In this document: positions 1-6,662 of the stretch, in pieces
Layout: each line of letters starts with the position of its first letter
How positions within the stretch are numbered: position 1 is the stretch's first letter
Source of the DNA: CAIQPO01 sp964648275
GTDB taxonomy: Bacteria > Patescibacteriota > Microgenomatia > UBA1400 > MFAQ01
Reading direction: 5' to 3'
Assembly: GCA_964648275.1 (NCBI GenBank)
Contig: CAZYOB010000026.1
Location: 1 to 9,130 of the forward strand
Length of the DNA: 9,130 bases
Notes under the pieces: generated by a model
What the model was told of the DNA's origin: nothing
The model's database searches: none
What the model saw: only the letters and a program-made list of their open reading frames with translations
Translations under genes and position numbers: made by a program

Positions 1-1
1 C

Positions 2-1852
2 TCAGGAAAAACGAGAGTACTTATCTACAGGGCTGCCTGGTTGATCAAGGAAAAGAAGATCGACCCGAGCGAGATCGCTTTGCTGACATTTACAAACAAG
101 GCGGCATCAGAGATGAGGAGTAGGGCAGAAAAAATGAGTGAGGGGGGTTATAGGTTGGGTTTTGCCGGTACTTTTCATACCTTTTGCGCCAGACTAATGA
201 GGACATGGGGGCCAGATGTGGGAGTAAGTAGGGAATTTGTTATCTATGACAGTGATGACAGCGAGTCTTTAATGAAACAAATCATTAAGGACAGGAACCT
301 GGACCCAAAAGAAAACAGACCGAAGATGTATCTGGCTCTGATCAGCCGGATGAAAAATGATCTGATCACGGTTGCGGAGCAGGGAGAAAGCGCCAGAGAT
401 CCATTTTATAAACAGTTGAATATGATCTGGAGAGAGTACCAAAACAGACTGGCACAAAATCAGGCGCTGGACTTTGATGATTTGTTGGTAAAGACGGTAG
501 ATCTGTTAAAAATAGACAGGGTAAGAGAAATATTGCATGGACAGTTCAAATGGATCCTGGTCGACGAGTATCAGGATGTGAATAAGGCGCAGTTCGTGAT
601 CACTAGATTGTTGGCCGGACATGCGGGGAATCTGACCGCCGTCGGAGATGCCGCTCAGGCGATCTATTCTTTCCGAGGAGCCGATTTCAGAAATTTATTG
701 CTTTTGGAGGGGGAGTATCCCGGACTAAAAACAGTCAGCCTGCCCCGGAATTATCGAAGCACGCAAAATATTTTGGACGCTGCTTATGGAGTGATCAGTC
801 ACAACACTACCCATCCGGTAATCAGGCTGGATTCAACTTCAATTCAAGGAGACTTGGTGGACCTGTATGAGGCAGGGGATGAAAAAGATGAAGCAAAATA
901 TGTGGTGGGTAATTGTCAGAGGATCGCATCGGCGGGAAATGAGGTGGTAGTACTTTACCGGACCAATGCCCAGTCGCGTGCTTTTGAAGATGAACTGATC
1001 AGGAGAAGTCTGCCTTATAAGCTGATTGGTGGTTTGAGATTTTACAACCGCGCCGAAATTAAGGACCTATTGGCTTACTTGCGGCTGTTGGTCAACGAAA
1101 AGGATGAGGTGAGTGTAATGAGAGTGCTGAAGATCGGCAAGAGAAGGTATGACATGTTCGTTACCTGGAAGGGCAAGCTGTCTGAAGAGAGAATTAAATT
1201 AAATCCGGGTTCGTTGTTGGAAGAGATCATCAATGAGACGGCTTATCTAAACAAGTTTGACGAGAGAGATGAGGATGACCGGGCGAGGATCGAGAACATC
1301 AATGAGTTGCTGGCAGTCTCAAGCGAGTTCGAAGACGTAAAGAGTTTCCTGGAGAATGCGGCCTTGAGTGAAAGCGAGGAAAGAGCCAAAAGCAGTGGAG
1401 CCAAGATCACTTTGATGACAGTTCATGCCGCCAAAGGGTTGGAGTTTGATAATGTATTCGTGGTGGGACTGGAGGAGGGATTGTTCCCCCATTCCCGGAC
1501 GCTGATGAACAAGGAGGAGATCGAAGAAGAGCGAAGGTTGATGTACGTAGCCATGACCAGAGCCAGAAAAAAGCTGACCTTATCTTTTGCCAGAAGCAGA
1601 TTGGTCTTTGGAGGCAGGACTTCCAGTTTCCCATCCAGATTCTTGTCGGAAATACCGGAGCACTTGCTGAAGCGAATGGGTAAGGGCATCGAGGAGTTTA
1701 TGAGAGAGGTCGAAGACAGAAGAGGAGTCGACAAGAGAAACGAAGAGAGCAGGAAGTTGGATGAATGGGGCGAGACGAAGAGAAAAATCGTGCAGGATTG
1801 GGAGATCGAGGCGGAGACGAAGGACGATTTTGCAGAGATAGATAATTGGTAA
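2..1852 (+). CDS. uvrD: UvrD/PcrA-type superfamily 1A DNA helicase, 5' end missing
   Basis: ATP-dependent 3'-5' DNA helicase of the UvrD/PcrA/Rep family, expected to act in nucleotide excision repair, replication restart or clearing proteins from DNA. The reading frame is open to the left edge. The first complete codons read SGKT, the end of the Walker A loop, so the TTG at 41 is internal and the true start lies outside the window. Visible motifs in order: Ia (LLTFTNKAA, from about 80), Ib (GTFHTFC, about 167), Walker B DEYQD (563-577), motif III GDAAQAIYSFRG (about 644), LPRNYRS (about 739), GGLRFYNRAEIKD before the 2B region, motif V TVHAAKGLEF (about 1418) and motif VI RRLMYVAMTRAR (about 1531). 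The 2B region is roughly 55-60 residues shorter than my memory of PcrA. The charged C-terminal tail shows no Tudor-like domain. UvrD, PcrA and Rep cannot be separated here. It probably heads the FemAB operon. Confidence 0.93.
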   Translation, partial: SGKTRVLIYRAAWLIKEKKIDPSEIALLTFTNKAASEMRSRAEKMSEGGYRLGFAGTFHTFCARLMRTWGPDVGVSREFVIYDSDDSESLMKQIIKDRNLDPKENRPKMYLALISRMKNDLITVAEQGESARDPFYKQLNMIWREYQNRLAQNQALDFDDLLVKTVDLLKIDRVREILHGQFKWILVDEYQDVNKAQFVITRLLAGHAGNLTAVGDAAQAIYSFRGADFRNLLLLEGEYPGLKTVSLPRNYRSTQNILDAAYGVISHNTTHPVIRLDSTSIQGDLVDLYEAGDEKDEAKYVVGNCQRIASAGNEVVVLYRTNAQSRAFEDELIRRSLPYKLIGGLRFYNRAEIKDLLAYLRLLVNEKDEVSVMRVLKIGKRRYDMFVTWKGKLSEERIKLNPGSLLEEIINETAYLNKFDERDEDDRARIENINELLAVSSEFEDVKSFLENAALSESEERAKSSGAKITLMTVHAAKGLEFDNVFVVGLEEGLFPHSRTLMNKEEIEEERRLMYVAMTRARKKLTLSFARSRLVFGGRTSSFPSRFLSEIPEHLLKRMGKGIEEFMREVEDRRGVDKRNEESRKLDEWGETKRKIVQDWEIEAETKDDFAEIDNW

Positions 1853-1856
1853 GCCT

Positions 1857-1864
1857 AAGGAGGT
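1857..1864 (+). promoter_or_regulatory. Strong Shine-Dalgarno site for the first FemAB gene
   Basis: AAGGAGGT lies in the 23-nt gap after the helicase stop and ends 11 nt before the GTG at 1876. It supports that GTG as the start. It also shows that this organism can use SD-led initiation, in contrast with the SD-less starts elsewhere in the window. Confidence 0.8.
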
Positions 1865-1875
1865 AAAATACAATT

Positions 1876-2895
1876 GTGGTAAGAGAAGCTAAAGAAACAG
1901 AAAGAAAGACATACGACAAGGTGGCAACCCATCCACTGCAATCTTGGGCATGGGGAGAATTCCGAAAGCAAACCGGGGTAGGCGTCACCCGATTGGTGGA
2001 GGAAAGAGAAGATAAGATCGTCAATACATTTCAAATCACCTGGCATAAGATCCCCAAGACGGCTTTTTTCATCGGTTACTGCCCCAAGTCTTCCCTGCCT
2101 TCTGCGGAGGTGTTAAAAGAGATCGAAATAATTGCAAAAAAGAATAAGGCTATTTTTGTGAAGTTTGAACCGAACGAGAAGGCGGACAAGGATGGTCTGA
2201 GGAAAATAGAGAGACTGGAAAGACAGGTAGACCTGAGAGAAGGTAAATCGTTGTTCACCAAGTACAGTCTATGGCTTGACCTGACTCCTTCAGAGGAAAA
2301 AATGCTGGAGAAGATGCACCCAAAAACACGTTACAACATTCGTTTGGCAGTGAAGAAGGGGGTGGAGATAGTGGAAGACGGAAGTGAGATGGGTTTTGAA
2401 GACTATTGGAAATTAATGGAGGAGACGACAAAGAGGCAGGGTTTCTTTGCCCACACAAAGGGATATCACCAAAAGATGTGGAGGGAAATGAAAGAGTCGG
2501 GGATGGGACATCTTTTTAAGGCGGTTTACCAGGGTAAGGTTTTGACGACCTGGATATTATTCATTCTCAATGATGTACTTTACTATCCTTACGGAGCTTC
2601 GAGCAACGAAAGCAGAGAGGTGATGGCCAGCAATCTGATGATGTGGGAGGCGATACGTTTCGGAAAGAAAAACAATTGTCGATTGTTCGATATGTGGGGA
2701 AGTCTGGGACCGGAACCGGACACGAAGGACCCCTGGTACGGATTCCACCGATTTAAATTGGGATATGGGTCGGAGCTGGTCGAGTTCTTAGGAACTTATG
2801 ATCTGGTGGTCGATGGTGGGTTGTACAAAGTATACGGACTGGTGGACAAGGTGAGATGGCTGTTGTTGAAGACGTTAGCCAAAGTCAGAAAGTAA
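1876..2895 (+). CDS. FemAB-family peptidyltransferase (peptidoglycan interpeptide bridge), copy 1
   Basis: Members of this family (FemA/B/X, MurM) move an amino acid from aminoacyl-tRNA onto the stem peptide of lipid II at the cytoplasmic face of the membrane, using two GNAT-like folds. The N-terminus carries the typical HPLQSWAWGEFRK motif (residues 19-30). The second GNAT-like unit begins near residue 125 and contains the Lys/Arg-rich KTRYNIRLAVKKGVEI stretch. It continues through WILFILNDVLYYPYGASS and LFDMWGS to the late FHRFKLGYG motif. At 339 residues it lies at the short end of the family. I see no extended coiled-coil insertion such as the tRNA-binding arm of FemA, which is common in non-staphylococcal relatives. 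The GTG start is fixed by the SD at 1857. It lies 23 nt after the helicase and directly abuts copy 2. The amino acid added cannot be deduced from sequence. Confidence 0.85.
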   Translation: MVREAKETERKTYDKVATHPLQSWAWGEFRKQTGVGVTRLVEEREDKIVNTFQITWHKIPKTAFFIGYCPKSSLPSAEVLKEIEIIAKKNKAIFVKFEPNEKADKDGLRKIERLERQVDLREGKSLFTKYSLWLDLTPSEEKMLEKMHPKTRYNIRLAVKKGVEIVEDGSEMGFEDYWKLMEETTKRQGFFAHTKGYHQKMWREMKESGMGHLFKAVYQGKVLTTWILFILNDVLYYPYGASSNESREVMASNLMMWEAIRFGKKNNCRLFDMWGSLGPEPDTKDPWYGFHRFKLGYGSELVEFLGTYDLVVDGGLYKVYGLVDKVRWLLLKTLAKVRK

Positions 2896-3717
2896 ATGTT
2901 GGACTTTCGGCAGTACAAAGGTTGGGGAGATTATCTAAAAACGCGCGGGTGGCTAACCGATACAGTCAAGTCTTTTGACTGTAAAGGCAAGCTGCAAGTA
3001 TTGATCTTCAAACTAGGATGGTGGCCGTGGACTTTACTTAAATTACAAAGGAACGAACTCGATCCCGACTTTAACGACTTGAAGCGACTGAAGAAAAAAT
3101 ACCGTGTGTTGCAAACCGTGATCGAACCGCTGAAGATCCAGAACGTTGAGGATTACAAGAAGGCGGGGTTTAAAAGATCGAGACTCCCCTTTTTGGCGAC
3201 CAAAACCGTGGTGATCGACTTGAGGAAAGATGAAAAACAGCTGTGGAAGAACTTGTCCGAAAATGCAAAAAGATTAATTAAGGCAAACAAGGAGGTAGAA
3301 ATTGAGGAAATGGGACCGGAGGAATTCCATGAGATATGGAGAAAGAATTCAAAGGTCTGGGTGCTGACTTTAACAGAGCTCAAAAACCTGATCAAGTCAT
3401 TCGGGAAGAATGGCCGATTAAGTGTAGCGCGAGATAATAGAGGGGTTCACTCCGGATTGCTTTCTTTGCAGACGAAAGACACTCTAAATTATTTTCAAAC
3501 ATGGACAAGTGATCTAGGGAGAAAAAGCGGGGCTCATTACAAGCTGGTGTGGGAGGAAATATTGAGAGCCAAAGCCGGAGGAGTTACCTATTTTGATTTT
3601 GAGGGAATATATGATGAAGAGTTCCCTATCAAGAAGTGGAAAGGGTTTACGGAATTCAAGAAAAAGTTTGGAGGGGAGATCGTGCACCACCCAGGAAGTT
3701 TTTCTAAGTGGCTCTAA
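2896..3717 (+). CDS. FemAB-like protein, short copy 2
   Basis: This is a second, diverged FemAB/GNAT-like protein of 273 residues. The best evidence is its C-terminal half: an NAKRLIKANKEVEIEEM stretch matching the family's second GNAT unit, then FQTWTSDLGRKSGAHYKLVWE, YFDFEGIY and WKGFTEFKKKFGGE, the usual closing motif of FemAB proteins. The N-terminal half (about 1-90, with GWWPWTLLKL) is weakly recognisable and short, and the HPxQSxxWG motif of copy 1 is absent. Its ATG immediately follows the TAA of copy 1 and has no SD, so translation probably depends on coupling. Tandem FemAB genes elsewhere add successive residues of a bridge, as FemA and FemB do. Copy 2 could add a different residue, pair with copy 1, or use a different substrate. 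Confidence 0.78.
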   Translation: MLDFRQYKGWGDYLKTRGWLTDTVKSFDCKGKLQVLIFKLGWWPWTLLKLQRNELDPDFNDLKRLKKKYRVLQTVIEPLKIQNVEDYKKAGFKRSRLPFLATKTVVIDLRKDEKQLWKNLSENAKRLIKANKEVEIEEMGPEEFHEIWRKNSKVWVLTLTELKNLIKSFGKNGRLSVARDNRGVHSGLLSLQTKDTLNYFQTWTSDLGRKSGAHYKLVWEEILRAKAGGVTYFDFEGIYDEEFPIKKWKGFTEFKKKFGGEIVHHPGSFSKWL

Positions 3718-3764
3718 AGACCGAAGCGAAGACATGCGTCTTCTCTCCAATAACGTCATCATTA
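3718..3764. other. Convergent gap with a weak hairpin
   Basis: These 47 nt separate the converging stops of the second FemAB gene and thyX. They hold a six-pair stem, GAAGAC (3728-3733) with GTCTTC (3738-3743) around an ATGC loop, with two more possible pairs outside a mismatch. No T-run follows on either strand, so it is at best a weak or factor-dependent bidirectional terminator. Confidence 0.25.
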
Positions 3765-4679
3765 TTAAACCTTGGGGTAGGGGGATTTGACTCCATGAGT
3801 ACCGTCGGGAAGATGGACAACCTCGAAGTCACCGAAGAGGATGGGGGCGAGAGTAAAAAGGGCGCGGTAGGCTTCAAAGGCAGCCCGCCTGATCTCGACT
3901 TCGGCATGTTCACTGGCTCTCATACTCAAGAAGTGTCTCCAGGCGCGAATGTTGGCGGTGATGACGATGGGAGCTTCTGTTTCGTTCGGGAGCAGAGAAC
4001 GGGCAGACTGACGAACTTTTTTTCTAAGATCCGTCTTATATTCTGCAGAAAGAATTTCATCGCCCGATCTTTGTTTCGCCAGAAGATAGTCGGTCATTTC
4101 TTCGTATTCGGCTTGAGTCCGGTCAATACGATCCTCAAATTTTTGATGTGAGAAGGGATCGTTGGCATATTCCGGACGTTCGACAAAACGGAGGGTCTTT
4201 CCACCGACGTAGCGTTGGGATACTTGAGAAAAGCCAAAGCCGGCGCGATGACGTACCAGTTCATGGGTCAGACTGCGGGAAATTCCCCACCAGAGCATGG
4301 TGACGTTTGCATGTTCAACGACGGATCCATGACCCGACTCTTTGACATTTTGAAAATACTTGTTGGCGTGTTCGTTGAGTGTGCGACTGGGTCCGAAGCT
4401 TTCATAACAGAGTTGACCGGCGAATTTACAGAGGGCTTCGGCCGAGGGCAGAGGGGTGGGATCTTTGAGGTAATCCCGGAAACCCAGCTCTTCCGGAAAA
4501 CCGTCGAGAAAGCCCTGAATTCCACGGAGATCAACATGGGGGACGGAGATAACGGCGACACCTGGTTCTTGTAAATATGCCAGACCGTTTTTGGTTTCGT
4601 AGACCTCAGGATTGATCACGGGAAGATAACCAGATTCAGTCTCTATTTCAAGACCCGGAATCCTTTTTTCTTTTTCCAT
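3765..4679 (-). CDS. thyX: FAD-dependent thymidylate synthase ThyX, long form
   Basis: ThyX makes dTMP from dUMP using methylene-tetrahydrofolate, FAD and NADPH, in the cytoplasm. The 304-residue protein shows GHGSVVEHANVTM (H123), the signature LVRHRAGFGFSQVSQRYV (RHR 143-145, S154) and the C-terminal dUMP/FAD-site segment NIRAWRHFLSMR (N243, R245, H249, R254). It has about 75 residues before the usual start of the fold, and the signature spacing is RHR-X8-S rather than the classic RHR-X7-S, so it belongs to a divergent long subgroup. I chose the ATG at 4679. The upstream ATG at 4778 would add 33 residues that overlap the CutA-like frame and do not look like ThyX. The CDS begins 22 nt after the stop of the CutA-like gene, with no SD and a -10-like box 6 nt upstream of the start. 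Confidence 0.93.
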   Translation of the reverse strand: MEKEKRIPGLEIETESGYLPVINPEVYETKNGLAYLQEPGVAVISVPHVDLRGIQGFLDGFPEELGFRDYLKDPTPLPSAEALCKFAGQLCYESFGPSRTLNEHANKYFQNVKESGHGSVVEHANVTMLWWGISRSLTHELVRHRAGFGFSQVSQRYVGGKTLRFVERPEYANDPFSHQKFEDRIDRTQAEYEEMTDYLLAKQRSGDEILSAEYKTDLRKKVRQSARSLLPNETEAPIVITANIRAWRHFLSMRASEHAEVEIRRAAFEAYRALFTLAPILFGDFEVVHLPDGTHGVKSPYPKV

Positions 4680-4685
4680 TAATAC

Positions 4686-4694
4686 AATATACCA
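4686..4694 (-). promoter_or_regulatory. Extended -10-like box 6 nt before thyX
   Basis: On the minus strand this reads TGG-TATATT, followed by six bases and the thyX ATG. TATATT matches TATAAT at five of six positions, and TGG supplies the TGn extension. No SD is present. If used, transcription would begin at or next to the start codon, giving thyX its own leaderless transcript as well as any read-through from the CutA-like gene. Confidence 0.5.
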
Positions 4695-4701
4695 GTGATA
4701 T

Positions 4702-4992
4702 TCAGCAGAGGTCGGCAAGAATGGGAACGACTTCGATGCAAGGAGTGCCCCAAGAATGATTCTTGAGAATGAATTCATGAATATCGGCCAGTTTCCCCCG
4801 AGTAGTTTTGAGAGTCATCAGATTGATGTCGTCTCCTTGGACTTTGTTTTCTTCTTTCCACATCAAATGGACATTGTCATGGAGCTTGGCCGTACCACAG
4901 AGATCTTTTTCCAATAGTTGATGACAAAGTTGCTTTCCTTCTTCCCTGGTGGGGACAGGAATGTTAACAAAGATGGGATCAAGGTCAGTCAT
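4702..4992 (-). CDS. Divergent CutA-like protein
   Basis: This 96-residue protein has the length and pattern of CutA1, a small trimeric ferredoxin-like-fold protein first linked to divalent-cation tolerance and often of unclear role. It starts with a beta strand (IFVNIPVP) and then has TREEGKQLCHQLLEKDLCGTA, matching the conserved EEA...LVE..LAAC region. MWKEENKVQGDDINLMTLKT matches the W.G.....E..L..KT strand pair. The closing HSWGTPCIEVVPI occupies the place of HPYEVPEIIALPI, so the usual HPYE is altered. The protein has four cysteines. It ends 22 nt before thyX. A metal-related role is not supported by sequence alone, so I leave the symbol blank. Confidence 0.7.
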   Translation of the reverse strand: MTDLDPIFVNIPVPTREEGKQLCHQLLEKDLCGTAKLHDNVHLMWKEENKVQGDDINLMTLKTTRGKLADIHEFILKNHSWGTPCIEVVPILADLC

Positions 4993-4999
4993 GAGGTTG

Positions 5000-5005
5000 A
5001 TTTTA
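5000..5005 (-). promoter_or_regulatory. -10-like box 7 nt before the CutA-like gene
   Basis: The minus strand reads TAAAAT, seven bases, then the ATG at 4992. A GGAG lies just upstream of the box but is too far from the ATG for a good SD. The remainder of the 81-nt gap to the M50B-like gene (4993-5073) shows no other structure I can support. Confidence 0.45.
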
Positions 5006-5073
5006 CTCCGTAAGACTCGGAAAGAGAAAGGATTTACCTTTGGATATTGCCGGGGAGCATAGATGTCGGAGAA

Positions 5074-5763
5074 TTATTTTCTCCTTTTTCTCAAGAGCAG
5101 GTTGGTTAAGGAGAGCGGGGCGGTGAGGGTGATGTTTATGCCGACACTGATAAAGAGGGCTGCCCAGAGGGAGTCGGTGATGATCCAGATCTGAGAATCA
5201 GGGCTGAGAAGAATTTGAAAACCAAAAAACCAGGCGACAACGAGAGCTACAGCAGCAAGAATGATGAAGGTGAGGGTGTGTTTGATATCCGTCCAGCTGG
5301 GGAAAAAGGAGTTGGCGATGGTAAAAAAGAGATATCCTTGAGCCAGAAGTAATTTGTAGTTACCTATTTGATAGTTTGATTGCATCAGAGCGGAAAGAAG
5401 AATGAGAAGCAAGAGACCGGAGGTGAACGGAGCGGTACCGACCAAGAAACCCTGGATGGGGTTGAGACGTTGTGTCTGGACATAGCCAAGGGCAACTGTC
5501 CTATCATCCACCTCTTCAACTTCGTCTTCGAGATATTCGGGAAAAATTTCGATCTTGCCGGTGCGGGCGCCGGTGAGTGCAGCAGCCAGAAAATGAGAAA
5601 CTTCATGAATGATAGTACCGGGGAGGAAAATAATACTCCAGACGATGATGGCAGCCTTGTGTCCCCCACCTAAATGACGGATAAACCGGGTCAGACTAGC
5701 AGTCATTTGTCTCTTGGTGAGGAAAAGCAGGAAGAGACCGACCAAGACAAGGAGGGTGGACAT
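5074..5763 (-). CDS. M50B-like integral-membrane zinc metallopeptidase
   Basis: This is a 229-residue polytopic membrane protein. The zinc-binding HExxH is HEVSH at residues 53-57, embedded in a hydrophobic helix (LPGTIIHEVSHFLAAALTGA), as in Peptidase_M50B-type proteins. A second hydrophobic segment begins GTAPFTSGLLLL (from 109). NSFFPSWTDIKHTL (151-164) is placed where site-2-protease relatives carry their third ligand, so D159 is the candidate. Further membrane segments lie near residues 1-15, 135-150, 163-185 and 193-215, and the protein ends in a positively charged RKRRK tail. An acidic loop (EYLEDEVEEVDD, about 76-87) separates the first two core helices. M50 proteins cut substrates within the membrane. 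The substrate here is unknown, and it lacks the PDZ domain of RseP. Its ATG follows the upstream gene's stop by 17 nt. Confidence 0.72.
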   Translation of the reverse strand: MSTLLVLVGLFLLFLTKRQMTASLTRFIRHLGGGHKAAIIVWSIIFLPGTIIHEVSHFLAAALTGARTGKIEIFPEYLEDEVEEVDDRTVALGYVQTQRLNPIQGFLVGTAPFTSGLLLLILLSALMQSNYQIGNYKLLLAQGYLFFTIANSFFPSWTDIKHTLTFIILAAVALVVAWFFGFQILLSPDSQIWIITDSLWAALFISVGINITLTAPLSLTNLLLRKRRK

Positions 5764-5769
5764 ATTTTT

Positions 5770-5775
5770 ATTGTA
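5770..5775 (-). promoter_or_regulatory. -10-like box 6 nt before the M50B-like gene
   Basis: The minus strand reads TACAAT, then AAAAAT, then ATG. It sits in the 17-nt gap after the upstream stop. There is no SD and no recognisable -35 at 17 nt. The arrangement fits a leaderless transcript. Confidence 0.5.
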
Positions 5776-5780
5776 ACTGC

Positions 5781-6434
5781 TTATCTCATGAGAAGAAGAT
5801 TCCAGCCTCCGGTGAATTCAAGTTTTCTTCTGGTGTTGTCTTCGAATTGACCGGTTCGAATCTGTTCGTCAAATATACGCTTGTAATAGTCATCATCGCT
5901 CATGTCGGTCAAGTTACCGTTCGTCCCAAGTCCCAAGTGGACGAAGTGAGCGCCTTCGTACAATAATGGTCCACCAACTTTTAGGGCAGTACTGACACCG
6001 ACCTGCCAACCCCGCTCGATGTAATTCTTAACATCCCGGAGATCTCCGGATAGAAATTGAATTTCAGCTTTGTTCAGAACTTGAGCCATGTCACTTTCCC
6101 CTTCTTTTACCCGATCGATCAAATTTCTTATGGCAAATTTTTCCATTCTGCCTGTAGCGGGGGCCAGAATGGGAGCTAATCCTTTGATACCCGCCGGCCT
6201 TTTCTTTTCGTGATCATCATCAGTTTTTGACTGGGAAATCTTTTTTTTGACCAGCTGCAAAGTTTTTTCCATCTGGATCAATCTCATGTCTCTTTCGGAT
6301 CTGGAAAACTTAATAGACTTTCCGGCTATTTGCGATGTCATCGATTCGAGGGTATTGAGAACGCAATCTCCAAAAATGCGCTCAGCGTTTTCTCTTTGTT
6401 CAGGAGTATATCCCTGTGTCTCTGAATCAAGCAT
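5781..6434 (-). CDS. Hypothetical protein, 217 residues, family not recognised
   Basis: I do not recognise this protein. It looks soluble: there is no signal peptide and no clear membrane helix, although VGVSTALKVGGPLL near residues 145-158 is moderately hydrophobic. The N-terminal third is helical and charged, with a likely amphipathic helix over RDMRLIQMEKTLQLVKKKI. A low-complexity acidic/basic linker follows (SKTDDDHEKKRP, about 69-80). The C-terminal half has a conserved look, with MSDDDYYKRIFDEQIRTG and a closing RKLEFTGGWNLLLMR. The gene lies between a small broken ORF (25-nt gap) and the M50B-like gene (17-nt gap), in the same direction. Coding is supported by the long open frame, the tight spacing and a -10-like box just before its ATG. 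Being a partner or regulator of the membrane peptidase is only a guess from position. Confidence 0.72.
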   Translation of the reverse strand: MLDSETQGYTPEQRENAERIFGDCVLNTLESMTSQIAGKSIKFSRSERDMRLIQMEKTLQLVKKKISQSKTDDDHEKKRPAGIKGLAPILAPATGRMEKFAIRNLIDRVKEGESDMAQVLNKAEIQFLSGDLRDVKNYIERGWQVGVSTALKVGGPLLYEGAHFVHLGLGTNGNLTDMSDDDYYKRIFDEQIRTGQFEDNTRRKLEFTGGWNLLLMR

Positions 6435-6440
6435 AGATAA

Positions 6441-6449
6441 ATAGTAGCA
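6441..6449 (-). promoter_or_regulatory. Extended -10-like box 6 nt before the 217-residue gene
   Basis: The minus strand reads TGC-TACTAT, six bases, ATG. It has the TGn extension and no SD. The predicted transcription start falls at about the A of the ATG. No good -35 is seen, which an extended -10 can compensate for. Confidence 0.5.
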
Positions 6450-6459
6450 CCGGTTGATC

Positions 6460-6629
6460 TTATTGAGATCTTCTTAGAGCAGTGATGGCCGCACCGATGA
6501 GATCCATCTGAAAATCTACCCTGTCGGGCAGAGGAGCACCGAACGGACCTTCCGGGGTTCGTAATGGGTGTTATCAAAGATGTCAGTGACGATTTGAGAT
6601 CTTGTAGGGAGCTCAGCATTGTTAGACAT
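6460..6629 (-). pseudogene. Small gene apparently broken by a one-base deletion
   Basis: From the ATG at 6629 the minus strand encodes 37 residues starting MSNNAELPTRSQIVTDIF and stops at TAG 6518-6516. A sensible continuation exists in another frame and ends at TAA 6462-6460: PEGPFGAPLPDRVDFQMDLI followed by GAAITALRRSQ. The two join at the four-C run at 6557-6554 if one C is missing (HYEP to PEGPF), giving a 56-residue protein. A -10-like box lies 5 nt before the ATG, and the 217-residue gene follows 25 nt after the restored stop. I recognise no family. It may be a real frameshift, an assembly error in a homopolymer, or chance. Confidence 0.4.
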
Positions 6630-6634
6630 AGGCA

Positions 6635-6640
6635 ATTTTA
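6635..6640 (-). promoter_or_regulatory. -10-like box before the small divergent gene
   Basis: The minus strand reads TAAAAT, TGCCT, then the ATG at 6629. There is no SD. It shares a 33-bp region (6630-6662) with the oppositely facing box of the phosphatase gene. Confidence 0.4.
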
Positions 6641-6651
6641 CTACTGTGGAT

Positions 6652-6657
6652 TAAAAT
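6652..6657 (+). promoter_or_regulatory. -10-like box before the phosphatase gene
   Basis: The plus strand reads TAAAAT, AGCTA, then ATG at 6663. There is no SD. The spacing is the same (5 nt) as for the divergent small gene. Any -35 contacts would have to lie over the start of the opposite gene. Confidence 0.5.
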
Positions 6658-6662
6658 AGCTA

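Noticed and set aside
41..43. TTG at 41 as the helicase start.
   Set aside because: The frame is open to the edge and encodes the SGKT of Walker A before it, so the start lies upstream of the window.
3708..4574. Long plus-strand open frames (3708-4151 and 4215-4574) lying over thyX.
   Set aside because: They are antisense to a strongly conserved ThyX frame, have no recognisable protein features, and are shadows of its codon pattern.
4680..4778. Upstream in-frame ATG at 4778 as the thyX start.
   Set aside because: It would overlap the 3' end of the CutA-like gene by about 77 nt, and the added residues do not resemble ThyX. The ATG at 4679 has a clean gap and an upstream signal.
6554..6557. 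Programmed ribosomal frameshifting at the four-C run.
   Set aside because: No canonical X-XXY-YYZ slippery heptamer is present, and I see no downstream stem that would stimulate slipping. A missing base is simpler.
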